Shown here: positions 1-8,673 of the stretch, in pieces | Numbering within the stretch: the stretch's first letter is position 1 | Layout of the letters: each line of letters opens with the position of its first letter | DNA from: Cerioporus squamosus | Lineage: Eukaryota; Basidiomycota; Agaricomycetes; Polyporales; Polyporaceae | Direction: 5' to 3' | DNA: 17,377 nucleotides | NCBI GenBank assembly: GCA_022592435.1 | Contig: JABYQS010000598.1 | Coordinates: forward strand, 1 to 17,377 | Program-made: the position numbers and the translations under genes | The notes under the pieces: generated by a model | What the model was told of the DNA's origin: nothing | What the model saw: only the letters and a program-made list of their open reading frames with translations | Databases searched by the model: none

Positions 1-629
1 TCTCCTGGCTTCTGCAAGAGCTTGAGGAGGAACTTGCGGGTGACTGCGTGCTGTATCGGCTGATACTTCGGCAAGACCCGGGATGGAAGTGCTGCCATAG
101 GGCACGCCTGTAAGCTCGCCAGACCGGGCCATAGGGAATGAGTCCCAGGATCCAGTCAATTCTCGTGCTATATGCCGCGACGTGCCCAAGTCAATAAGTC
201 AATAACGTCCCGAATAATTTACACGTACAGACGAATGAGGGGTGTGACAAGTCTGTCCGACGTGTTCGATGTGCGCTTCTCAAGGAATTCCGAGATTGAG
301 GTAAGACTCCCAAGAACTATGACATGGCGGCCCATGACTTGCAGGTATATGACGTCCCCTGAAGTACCGTAAGTGAAACGAGCATAACACGTAGAGTGAA
401 ACGTACCGTATATCAAACTGAGGTCTCTGAAACCATACCACGCCTTCGACTGAGGCATACTAAACAGATTTCCGATAAGAGGCATTCTGTGTGGACCTGG
501 AGGCAGAGCGCGCCCTCTCATCCGAGTGTTCCAGGATAGAGATTGTTGGAGGGAGCGGGTGACGAAGAGACAGATGAGCACCAGTGCTGTGACGAGCACA
601 TCCGCACGGAGGGGCTGCTCAGTGTCCAT
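1..629 (-). CDS. Cytochrome P450, N-terminal part (cut by left edge)
   Basis: Membrane-anchored haem monooxygenase of unknown substrate. Exons read 629-407, 358-229 and 167-1 with introns 359-406 (gtacgt..cag) and 168-228 (gtacgt..tag). From the ATG at 629 the protein has a hydrophobic anchor (about residues 9-24), a PPGP hinge at 43-46 followed by PLIGNLFSMP, and a helix-C WxxxR motif at 134-138 (WRAYR) inside RRALWQHFHPG. The haem-binding Cys region lies outside the window. Straight after HPG the frame breaks: shifting by one base restores LPKYQPIQHAVTRKFLLKLL, a normal P450 continuation, and the shift falls at a run of three C (77-79, GGG on the coding strand) where four would keep frame. 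An in-frame upstream ATG at 758 exists but would put about 43 extra residues before the anchor, so 629 is preferred. Family is firm; the subfamily is not assigned. Confidence 0.9.
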
Positions 630-1453
630 GTTGCAGTCGCAGATCTGTCCAGCACTGATGGTGAACGCAGTGAGATAAGGAAGCGAGCATGAAGTTGTGA
701 GGAAGGCCACTAGCGTCAGTGCTATTTGCAGCAAGGCACTCTCGAGAACGACACTCACTGCGCAACCCCCGATAGTGTCCGAGCTGCCGATACTGTTAAG
801 TATGAGAAACCCTCAGCCCCTTATGACTCAAGAGTGCGTAGTGTGCCGGCTCGGGTCGAGTCTTGAGAGTGGATTGGGTTGTCGCATATGCTCGTGAGAC
901 CTCAGCTGACCACCATTGCGAGCTAATAGCGGCATTGGGAGCAGCCTTGTGCCGAACTTCTCGATCCAAAGGGTTGCGATCCATCGCGAACTCACCAACA
1001 CGGGTAAGCGCGATCGCGCCCAAAGCTCATTCCTTGTTGAGGGACCCAGTGACCGTTCAGTCTTGGGCCCTTCCTTTGCAAAGGCAGTTATTAGCGGCAA
1101 GAAATGTAACGATGGAATGTAACGCACCTGCATTGACCGCAGCATCTCATGGAGAATGACCGCACTCAAGCGGGAAAACTCATTTCCTGCGGAGGATGTC
1201 GTTCCTCTCAGTAGCATTCTTTGAGGAGATGCACAGCCTATTGTGTAACGTAGAAGACGGCGATCAGGTTCAGAGAGAGCGGGGGTCTGGTATACTCTCA
1301 TGTCATGCAGCACAACGGACAGTAAGCCACTGGTATCCGCTAGTCTACAATAGCTCGCCGGGTCGAAGGCGTAAGTTCGATCAGCTCAAGCGCTGCGGTC
1401 GTCGTATCACAGACGGGAAGGTGGAGGATCCAGGGATGCTACGAGTAAGTAGA
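630..1453. other. Intergenic stretch between P450 start and DSC3 3' end
   Basis: 824 bp holding the P450 upstream region and the DSC3 3' flank. A 161-codon minus-strand open frame (828-1313) and several shorter plus-strand frames occur here, but none shows a recognisable motif, protein-like composition or supporting splice structure. I see no RNA gene or repeat. Confidence 0.5.
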
Positions 1454-2577
1454 TCACGATGATGACAGGAGATACGTCCATACTCCAAACAGGACGTTCA
1501 ACAGGAACCCCACCACGATGCCCATCTGCATCCTCCTCCTGTCAATTTCATAAGCGGCACGCAGACGTTGCAACCGATATGATCACTCACGAGAACATGG
1601 ATGGCGTCAGCGCGTCATGTTCGCTGCCGTCGTCCCAGAACACCGCGGGTTTGGTACCCCGAAAGAAGAATACTGGCATGAGCGGAAAGAAGAACCCGAG
1701 CAGGATGCCGTTATGGAGTGACGACACTGCGGGCTGCGAGTTCGCCAGCGAAGCACTGCTCCCGCCATCGAGGGAGTCTATCCACTGCTCCTCTAGTACA
1801 CGCGCATGTTCGTCGACTTGGCGGAGGAGTGTCAACGCGGGTCACAACTGCATAGCAGAAAAGGGGGCACATACAATCCTCCTGGTCGTCAAACTCTTGG
1901 TCCAGGTAGTCTCCCGCGGAGTGTGCATGAAATTGTAACCGTATGTTGGCGATGTCCTGCTCCGAGAACCCAGCCGCGGCGAGTCGATCAAAGCCACGTA
2001 GCGGCTTGAGCTGTGCAGTCTACCATATCACCGAGAGCATGTCAGGCTCCGCTTTGGAATAATGTACTGGGAGGAGTCCAAGAAAGAGAGACGAACCTGC
2101 ATTCTGCCTTCCTCCTCCTCCCCTTCCTTCAGTTGCGGCCCTACGGAGCAGTGTAACCATGTTGGTGCAGCTACAGAGTTCTGGTCGCTAGTCCCATCGG
2201 CTTCTTCACCGCCAACCGCACTCTGCGTAGGTTTCCTCCGTCTTTGCTCCACAGAAGCGATGCGAGGGTAGAGTTGTGTGCTATCAGCAAGCAGTTGCCC
2301 AGAGTAGATCAACCGGAGCCGTCGGTCCTTGAGCTCAGGCCGCGCCAGACGAATCTGCGGGCAAAGTTCGTGTAGTCCTCGGTCCTAGTACTAACGTACG
2401 CACGTTCTCCTTCACGTCCTTCACCGTATCTTTCTCAGCGACTTGAAGTGTCAAATCCGGGATGCCCTCCGTAAACCGGATTGTGAGATCCTTTGGAGTT
2501 GGACTCGTCGCCGCATCTGCCTCGGGTTCCAGCGCACGCTGCTTTCCCTTCGCCTTCTCGCTGAGAGCAGTCGACAT
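1454..2577 (-). CDS. dsc3: DSC E3 ubiquitin ligase complex subunit 3 (Dsc3-like)
   Basis: Subunit of the Golgi/endosomal Dsc ubiquitin ligase complex, which in fission yeast acts in cleavage of SREBP and in membrane-protein quality control. Exons: 2577-2404, 2354-2097, 2019-1875, 1816-1591, 1538-1454; introns 49, 77, 58 and 52 nt; 888 nt coding, 295 residues, no frame break. Residues about 29-85 form the ubiquitin-like domain (DLTIRFTEGIPDLTLQV, then RRLRLIYSGQLL). WLHCSVGP follows, then a central domain with LRGFDRLAAAGFSEQDI and EEQWIDSLDG. Two C-terminal membrane segments at about 229-244 (GILLGFFFPLMPVFFF) and 273-292 (MGIVVGFLLNVLFGVW) are separated by a loop with KPAVFWDDG. Order and length match fungal Dsc3. 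The ATG at 2577 lies only 72 bp from the tandem repeat element, so its promoter has probably been displaced by that insertion. Identification rests on remembered family sequence. Confidence 0.92.
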
Positions 2578-2639
2578 CGTGCGAGATCTGAGTCGTGGGG
2601 TGAATGTTGCACAGGTGGTATAGAGCGGAAGAAACAGCC

Positions 2640-2648
2640 TAGTATGAT
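2640..2648. repeat. Left flanking direct repeat (target-site duplication)
   Basis: TAGTATGAT directly abuts the left end of repeat copy 1 and recurs exactly at 3954-3962 after copy 2. The match extends four bases to the left (AGCC, 2636-2639) because the element itself ends in AGCC, giving 13 identical bases. It is read as the duplicated target of an insertion. Confidence 0.75.
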
Positions 2649-2671
2649 GGCAGTTGAGCTATAGGTGTAGC
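2649..2671 (+). repeat. Left terminal inverted repeat, copy 1
   Basis: Pairs with the reverse complement of 3275-3297 at 18 of 23 positions. The same pair recurs in copy 2 at 3304-3326 and 3931-3953. Confidence 0.6.
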
Positions 2672-3083
2672 CCTGACTTGACCTGACTGAGTTTGAATTT
2701 CACTTACTGCATTTGGCAACAAAGTAACTCGAACAAACAATCAGCCACCCAGCTTTCTGCTAGGTTTCCCTGCGTCGTTTCGCAGCTGTTGAGCCTGGAA
2801 AAATGTTGAGAGGCATTAAGTATATGGGCCAACAATATGAGGGTGTCGCTGCAGGAAAGGATTTGCGATGTGAGGTGGAAAAATTACATAGTGCTAGCAC
2901 TGCTTGCAGCAGGGCACTTTTGGCCCACAATATGGGATTTTGAGCTTCTCCTGCTGGGTACGGCACCCTATGCTACCTTCCTTTGCGCTCAAATAATAGG
3001 AGTCAATGGGGAGATTTTTTGTCTATACGAGTCCGAAGGAATACACCAGATCTGTGCGAACGCGCATCAGACAGTGGTTCTAC

Positions 3084-3111
3084 TCTTGCCGGCGCGTTAG
3101 CGCCGGCAAGA
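3084..3111. repeat. Perfect hairpin inside repeat copy 1
   Basis: Two 12-base arms (TCTTGCCGGCGC and its exact complement) flank the loop GTTA. It recurs unchanged in copy 2. Very GC-rich, so it would be stable in single-stranded DNA or RNA. Function unknown. Confidence 0.85.
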
Positions 3112-3297
3112 AAATTCAAGCTACCTCCCAAGGATCTCAGAAATGCGCATACAATGGCCTATGAGGTGCTCGAGGTATCATGGAATTAATTTCTGTTGAG
3201 GGAAGCCGCAGAGAGCCTGTGCGGCCTGCGGCCGCGATTTAATTTATTTAATTTCATTTAATTTCTGAAGCGCCGCTACGCCTATAAGTCAAGAGCC

Positions 3298-3303
3298 TAT
3301 GAT
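3298..3303. repeat. Junction between repeat copies (partial target duplication)
   Basis: The six bases TATGAT separate the two copies. They equal the last six bases of the nine-base flanking repeat TAGTATGAT, so the junction looks like a target duplication that lost three bases. Confidence 0.6.
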
Positions 3304-3953
3304 GGCAGTTGAGCTATAGGTGTAGCCCTGACTTGACCTGACTGAGTTTGAATTTCACTTACTGCATTTGGCAACAAAGTAACTCGAACAAACAATCAGC
3401 CACCCAGCTTTCTGCTAGGTTTCCCTGCGTCGTTTCGCAGCTGTTGAGCCTGGAAAAATGTTGAGAGGCATTAAGTATATGGGCCAACAATATGAGGGTG
3501 TCGCTGCAGGAAAGGATTTGCGATGTGAGGTGGAAAAATTACATAGTGCTAGCACTGCTTGCAGCAGGGCACTTTTGGCCCACAATATGGGATTTTGAGC
3601 TTCTCCTGCTGGGTACGGCACCCTATGCTACCTTCCTTTGCGCTCAAATAATAGGAGTCAATGGGGAGATTTTTTTGTCTATACGAGTCCGAAGGAATAC
3701 ACCAGATCTGTGCGAACGCGCATCAGACAGTGGTTCTACTCTTGCCGGCGCGTTAGCGCCGGCAAGAAAATTCAAGCTACCTCCCAAGGATCTCAGAAAT
3801 GCGCATACAATGGCCTATGAGGTGCTCGAGGTATCATGGAATTAATTTCTGTTGAGGGAAGCCGCAGAGAGCCTGTGCGGCCTGCGGCCGCGATTTAATT
3901 TATTTAATTTCATTTAATTTCTGAAGCGCCGCTACGCCTATAAGTCAAGAGCC
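3304..3953. mobile_element. Non-autonomous repeat element, copy 2 (650 bp)
   Basis: Direct-orientation duplicate of copy 1. On reading the two side by side the only difference found is one extra T in a T run (seven at 3670-3676 against six at 3015-3020). Terminal inverted repeats lie at 3304-3326 and 3931-3953. Such identity implies recent duplication or homogenisation, or an assembly duplication. Confidence 0.7.
3740..3767. repeat. Perfect hairpin inside repeat copy 2
   Basis: Same 12-base arms and GTTA loop as at 3084-3111, 656 bp downstream. Confidence 0.85.
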
Positions 3954-3962
3954 TAGTATGAT
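3954..3962. repeat. Right flanking direct repeat (target-site duplication)
   Basis: Second copy of TAGTATGAT, immediately after the element. Removing 2649-3962 would leave a single copy and an ASK1-DSC3 spacer of about 292 bp. Confidence 0.75.
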
Positions 3963-4183
3963 CGGGCTGCTCGCATGTCGCGTCGCGTGTGCACTGTGGA
4001 AGCGCGGTACACGTGACGGACGGGACAGCTTCAGACCTCAAATCCAGAGTCAAAGTTGCCTCAAGCTCCAGCATCCCGGGATTAACGATGACCACGAACA
4101 TACCGAGATGGTTACGAGGGTCCCATACGAGTAGCGTACAGCTTTAAGCATGTTAAGATACAACATTGAAACAGCTGCATTGA

Positions 4184-6461
4184 TCATCCCCTCGCGTTGT
4201 TGTTCCACGGCGTCGGACTCTCCTCCACCCGTCCCGCCACTACCATCTGCGCCCCAATCCCAATCGTATCCTGCAACAGATCCTCCCCAAGCATGCGCAA
4301 GCCTCCTCCTTGTGCCTGCTGCCGCAGCCTCTGCGCAGGCGGCACTCCAAAGACCGTCTCCTCCTCTCCCTCCGCATACACCGGGTCGTCGAACGAGTCA
4401 TCGTCGAATGCATCCCCGTCATCGGTAGCGATGATGAACGGAGCCCCGCCTTCACCCGTTCCGTCGTCGTCGCCAAGGGACGAGTCGAATGAGTCGTCAA
4501 AGGAGTCGTCTTGCGACTCGAACACGAAAGGCGGGGCATCTGCGGCGTTAGGATCGTCGTAGTCCAGCGAGTCCATGGAATCGTCCGCATCGGCGCCAGA
4601 GCCCTGCCCGATGACCTCGTCGTTGTAGAAGTCGTATTGAGGTGGCTGCGGTGTCTGCACCGGCTCAGGTTCTGGGGGAGGGGGAGGTGGCGGAGGTTGG
4701 AACACGCGTGCCGAGGACCCCGAACTGCGGAGAGAGCCCATGGATGAGGTGGAACCGAGGCTGGAGAACACAGGCGGCCGTGGCGGTTCCGGCGCAGGAA
4801 CAGCAGCAGGCGCGACTTGCCTGCTGGTGTTGTACGTCGACACATTCAACCCCACACGTCGCATGAGGCTGTCCAGGCTGGCATCCACTACACTCCCGCT
4901 AGTTTCCGACGGAACACTAGGCACGTACGACGGCCGCGTGTATCGCGTCATGGATGGCGGAGTCGGCATCGAGCTCATGCTGCTCTCTGTGCCATACCCC
5001 GTACCAGGTGCCTTCGCCTTGCCCGGCCAGTGGCGCGTTGCGCAGCCCGACGGGCCCGAACACGCCTCGCTTCTCGACGTCCACCAGGTTCTGCATGATG
5101 CGCTCTGCTGCTTCTTCCTCGGTGTCCGACCGAGCTTCGCAGCCGTGCGAAGTCAGTCTCACAGGCGGCGACATGCCAAAGTTTCTCGTCAAAGGAGTCA
5201 TCATCCTTCGGAGGTGGGGTTTTCGTTCTCGCTCTCGCGATCCCGATGGCAGCCGAGGGCTTGAAGGTAGCGAGCTTGATGACAGAGCTGGGAATGGTTT
5301 TCTGAGGACTAGCGACAGACGGATCTTTGAGATCAACGACACCCTTCCAGTCGGATGGGTTGCTGTCGGGGGGTAGGTACGGGTTGAGCGACTTCAAGAC
5401 AGGTGTCTTGGGTTTGAACTTCAACGGAGACGTCGTACGACTAGTGCTCGCAGTCGCTGTGGAAGTGTTTGCGTACGACGGAGAACGTTCTGCAAGAGTG
5501 GTTTCGGCCCTTCGCGCGCCTTGCCCTTGTCGGATGACCGCAGAATCGAGGGCTCGTTGGCCAAGGCGTCTACCGGAATGGACGTTGCGTTACGTCGTCC
5601 GACGCGTCGTAAGTATCGTGGACAGCCGAAGTGGATGGTACGACGGATTGTTCTGCGGCAAGACTCTGAATCTCGCGGTTGAGCTGGAGGAGGGGCGATT
5701 CGAGAGACGAGTTCCAGGACGGCATAGGAATCGGATGCCTGGCTGGCGAAGCTGTCTTGGGGATTTGATGATCGTGTGCGCGACATCGCGGGAGTAGAGG
5801 AGACGGCTCCGTGCGCTGGCGCAAATGAGACCTCGGAAGATGTTTGGTCGGGGTTGAAGGTGTGGTGGGATTGAGGAGTCCCAAGTCCTTCCAACTCGGA
5901 TTCTGAGTGGCGAGAGGACTCGGCGGGGGTGGCTTCCGACTCGTTGTGCGTCGTCTCCGTTTCATCCTCTTGGTCTTGGCTGGCACCATAGTCGTCGTAC
6001 GTGGGGATGCGGATTTGAGCCGCCTGTTCGTAGAACGTCGTCCAGAACTGTACATTGTATGATTAGCAACGCGGATCCGCATATGCACGACGACCGCACT
6101 GAACGCCGCTTCCCTCAATGACAGGACAGAATGAAACATCAGACGCACCTTAGCTGCCTCTCGCACTGGCTGCGTCCCTACGCGTATCTCTTGACTGCAG
6201 GAAGGATCCTATTTGCCATCACATGCTGGATCTTGGAGAAATTCGCGTCTATGTTCTGAATCAACTAGTCAGCAGCCGAAACCTCGTTGCACATGAAGGC
6301 GAAAGGACCTGCAGCTTGATCGTGATAAGTTGCTCGATCTGCTCAATCTGGTCGTATGGAGGGGCGGTGGTGTCGAGGCCGGGTACGACGATGTCGCTCG
6401 GGTCGGCTGCTGGTTCCCATCGAGGTGGCCTTGGGTCGATTGGCTTCAGTTCGGGAGCCAT
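4184..6461 (-). CDS. ask1: DASH/DAM1 complex subunit Ask1-like, with multiple frame breaks
   Basis: Kinetochore protein of the DASH complex, which couples chromosomes to microtubules. Exons: 6461-6309, 6255-6149, 6047-4184 (introns 53 and 101 nt). The N-terminal Ask1 domain reads QIEQIEQLITIKLQ, then NIDANFSKIQHVMANRILPAVKRYA, then VREAAKFWTTFYEQAAQIRIP. Later come KPKTPVLKSLNPYLPP, NPSDWKGVVDLKDP, MSSMPTPPSMTRYTRPSY, acidic DDSFDDSFDSSLGDDDG repeats, and the end GGLRMLGEDLLQDTIGIGAQ followed by VEESPTPW. To follow this order the frame must change about six times: near 6182, 5728, 5567-5600, 5475-5500, 5185 and 5015. The net length change in exon 3 (+1) and exon 2 (-1) agrees with single-base indels. 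No good splice sites explain the shifts. A true pseudogene is possible, but every frame segment still looks protein-like, which favours sequence errors. Expected product is about 707 residues. Confidence 0.82.
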
Positions 6462-6813
6462 AGGCGGGAGTTGTGGTAGAGGTAACGCGACAAGACGCGT
6501 CGACGCGTCGCGTCTCGCGTAGACAAGGTATGAAGCAAGTCAACCACTGGAATACTTACTCCGACATTACAAGTGGTAAGTTGATACTTGCTTTCGGAGA
6601 TCGAACCATGTATTAGGTCTCCCATAAGCTTTGGTAACAGCGAGTAAGTCATAAGTGGGCGCCTATAAGATTTGTCAGCCAGCTCCTGTAAGTATCGTCC
6701 TCCGCCTTGTCTCCGTCATCGTGAACGTCGACCGCCACTAGCATCCTCCTTGTCTCTGCGCGATCTCTCTTGGACCTCACCTATCTTTGTGAAGCCGCTA
6801 CATTTTACTCAAG
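6462..6813. promoter_or_regulatory. Divergent promoter region, ASK1 / KIN17
   Basis: 352 bp between the two start codons. It holds the double ACGCGT palindrome near ASK1, a TATA-like CTATAAGA at 6663-6670 about 150 bp before the KIN17 ATG, and a C/T-rich stretch (about 6740-6775) typical of fungal transcription start regions. No gene is seen. Confidence 0.55.
6494..6509. promoter_or_regulatory. Perfect 16-bp palindrome containing two ACGCGT (MCB-type) boxes
   Basis: GACGCGTCGACGCGTC reads the same on both strands and contains ACGCGT at 6495-6500 and 6503-6508. It lies 33-48 bp upstream of the ASK1 ATG. ACGCGT is the Mlu I cell-cycle box bound by MBF (Mbp1/Swi6) in yeasts, controlling G1/S genes. 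Use in this organism is inferred. Confidence 0.6.
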
Positions 6814-8322
6814 ATGCCTCGCGCAGAAGGTACGTATGTGTTTAGGAATCAGCGAATACCACATTCTTACCGGAGTCCTCGTAGTCGGTACACCGAAGTA
6901 CCTCGCCAACAAGATGAAGGCGAAGGGTCTCCAACGACTCCGCTGGTACTGTCAGATTTGCCAGAAGCAATGTCGAGACGAGAACGGCTTCAAATGTCAC
7001 ACCCAGTCAGAGTCCCACCTTCGCCAGATGCTCGTCGTCGGTGAGAGCGCAGGGAAGCACATTGCCGACTTTTCGTCCCAGTTCCAGCACGACTTCGTCA
7101 CACTCCTATCTCGTCGCTTCGGTACCAAGCGTGTGAAGGCGAACACCGTCTATCAGGAGTTTATCCAGGACCGCAATCATCTCCATATGAACGCAACGCG
7201 ATGGGTCACCTTGACGGAGTTCGTGAAGCATCTGGGAAGGACGGGTGTTGCACGAGTGGATGAGACGGAGAAAGGATGGTTCATTGCATGGATTGATAAT
7301 AGCCCTCAGGCTCTCGCAAAGCAGGTGAGTGTCAATGATCCTCTAGGCGAGCTATCCCACGATACCTTAATGGGCCATCAGTGTCTGGTGCGCCGTGCGG
7401 GTCTTTGTATTGGCCTTTCGCCTCCAGATACTCGTCCGTATGCAGGGCGTTGCGTTCATAGCGTCACCCAATCGTGGGCCGTTCGCTCAGTGTTCGTATA
7501 CTGCAGCGGCCTATCTAAAGTTCGCTACAGACGTATAGTCCTGAGCATCCAGGTTTCGTCACGGCCACGGTCCTGCTTGCGGTTCTTCCATGCTGTTCAG
7601 GGCAGACCGAGTTGGGGCTTGCTCCTAGCATGGAACCCGATGCTATAGCAGCGGTGTCCGCGAGGCACACCCGGCTATCATTCAGGAGATAGTGTACACT
7701 AGAGGCCGACTGTGGCATGGCAACTGCCTGCTCAGGTTCAGGGTCCCATATGTCGCCACTTGAGGAATCGGTGAACCCAACTCTGCACTCGCGACTTCCG
7801 GCTATGTGATCCGCTTACTTCTCCGCAGCGCGATTTACTCAACCGTTTTCTTCGCAGGAAGCCTCGATGAAGAAGGAGCGCATGTCGATGTCGGACGAAC
7901 AGCGCGAACGGATGCTTATCGAGGAGCAGATCGAGCGCGCCGCTGCAGAAGCAGGTCCGTCGGGATCCAAGGCCGAAGACTTGCTCCCGGCAGAAGAGCT
8001 AGGCTTGAAGCGGGACGAGAGTAGCGAGAAGGTCGTGCTATCGTTCTCTGCCAAACCTGCCGCTTCCTCCGCCGCCGCTTCATCTGGCATCAAGCTCAAC
8101 GCTTTGAAACCTGCCGCGAACCCCCTGAAGGCTTCCAATCCCTTGAAGCGACCGAACGTCTTCAAGCAAGCTGCAGCAGCCTCTTCTTCGGCCTCTACTT
8201 CGACAGAGACCGAGAAGACCAATGGCAAGAAGAGAGAGGCGCCAATGTCCGCGGCGGAACGGCTGATCTTTGAGGAGCAGGAACGGAAACGACGGCGCAT
8301 GGAGAGGGAGGCGGCGGTGTAG
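6814..8322 (+). CDS. KIN17/RTS2-like zinc-finger DNA/RNA-binding protein
   Basis: Nuclear protein linked in other eukaryotes to DNA replication, repair and RNA processing. Exons: 6814-6829, 6885-7324, 7858-8322; introns 55 and 533 nt; 921 nt coding, 306 residues, no frame break. The first exon is only 16 nt (MPRAE plus one base). Residues 7-25 (GTPKYLANKMKAKGLQRLRW) lead into a C2H2 finger with C28, C31, H44 and H50. A winged-helix KIN17 domain follows (FVTLLSRRFGTKRVKANTVY, HMNATRWVTLTEFVKHLGR, KGWFIAWIDNSP). Exon 3 encodes a charged helix (MKKERMSMSDEQRERMLIEE) and an Ala/Ser-rich tail ending in RKRRRMERE. The C-terminal KOW domain of the animal protein is absent, as usual in fungi. The long second intron is atypical. 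Transcribed divergently from ASK1. Confidence 0.93.
7325..7857 (+). other. Long intron 2 of KIN17 (533 nt)
   Basis: Bounded by gtgagt at 7325 and ttcgcag at 7857; joining the flanks gives the expected family sequence (ALAKQ-EASMKKER). It is five to ten times longer than most introns here. The exon 2 frame stays open 108 codons into it. Alternative acceptors (ctccgcag ending at 7828) occur. I looked for C/D and H/ACA snoRNA boxes and tRNA-like folding and saw none I can support. Confidence 0.75.
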
Positions 8323-8673
8323 GGTGGTTTCGTGCTTTGGACGGTTCTATACGATGCGTGTATTTCTATTCATTCTCGCATTGCTATTGTATGGCTAGTG
8401 TGGTCTCAGTATGCAGGCCGTGCTCCGTCAAAGCTCGCTAGCCGAGATCCGCCATCGCGCCCTCACCGTATCCCTCAATGCCATTGTCGGTGTGGCGAAG
8501 GCCAATGCGGTGGCGCCCGACGCTTTGACTGTAGTGGACAATGGGCATGCGTGTACCCGAGCAGGTATAAAGAGTCCAATGCAGGTCTGCTTCGCTTCTC
8601 GATCTGCTCGCTGCTCTCTTCTTCCTGCTCGCCATCTCTCAGAACCCCCGACCGATCGACCCACTAGCACAAC
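8323..8673. other. Spacer after KIN17 with promoter of the next gene
   Basis: 351 bp. It contains the KIN17 3' flank, the TATA box at 8566 and a C/T-rich leader (about 8589-8640) before the next ATG. Small open frames on both strands lack support. Confidence 0.55.
8566..8573 (+). promoter_or_regulatory. TATA box
   Basis: TATAAAGA lies 108 bp before the ATG at 8674, followed by a C/T-rich stretch suited to transcription initiation. A good match in position and sequence for the unrecognised gene downstream. Confidence 0.6.

Larger units (their letters stand above)
2649..3297. mobile_element. Non-autonomous repeat element, copy 1 (649 bp)
   Basis: First of two head-to-tail copies. The ends form an imperfect 23-bp terminal inverted repeat (2649-2671 and 3275-3297; 18 of 23 match, pattern GGCNNTTGANNTATAGG then NGTAGC). 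There is no transposase or other recognisable coding; the longest frames (68-117 codons) are changed by a one-T difference between copies, so they are not under evident selection. Inside are a perfect hairpin (3084-3111), a short GC-rich inverted repeat (3205-3211 with 3226-3232) next to a NotI-type GCGGCCGC, and an A/T run of ATTTA-like units (about 3237-3270). Terminal inverted repeats plus a 9-bp target duplication would fit a small Mutator-like (MULE) derivative; that class assignment is inference. Confidence 0.7.

Noticed and set aside
828..1313. 161-codon minus-strand frame downstream of DSC3
   Set aside because: No motif, no protein-like conserved blocks, no splice support, and opposing frames are equally open; likely chance in GC-rich DNA.
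1370..1400. tRNA-like T-arm (ggtcgaaggcgtaagttcgatc)
   Set aside because: No cloverleaf could be formed around it and no CCA-side acceptor pairing was found.
3492..3845. 117-codon frame inside repeat copy 2 as a transposon gene
   Set aside because: A single T difference cuts the same frame short in copy 1, and the translation has no recognisable domain.
2649..3953. LTR retrotransposon made of two LTRs with no interior
   Set aside because: The copies do not start TG and end CA at matching boundaries, there is no primer-binding site or polypurine tract between them, and the flanking duplication (9 bp or more) is too long for the usual 4-6 bp.
4184..6461. Extra micro-introns to explain the ASK1 frame changes
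   Set aside because: No GT..AG pairs with usable donor sequence sit at the switch points, and the shifts are single bases inside otherwise continuous protein text.
7858..8300. Minus-strand Ser/Ala-rich frame opposite KIN17 exon 3
   Set aside because: Mirror of the Ala/Ser/Glu-rich KIN17 tail; no independent start context or splice sites.
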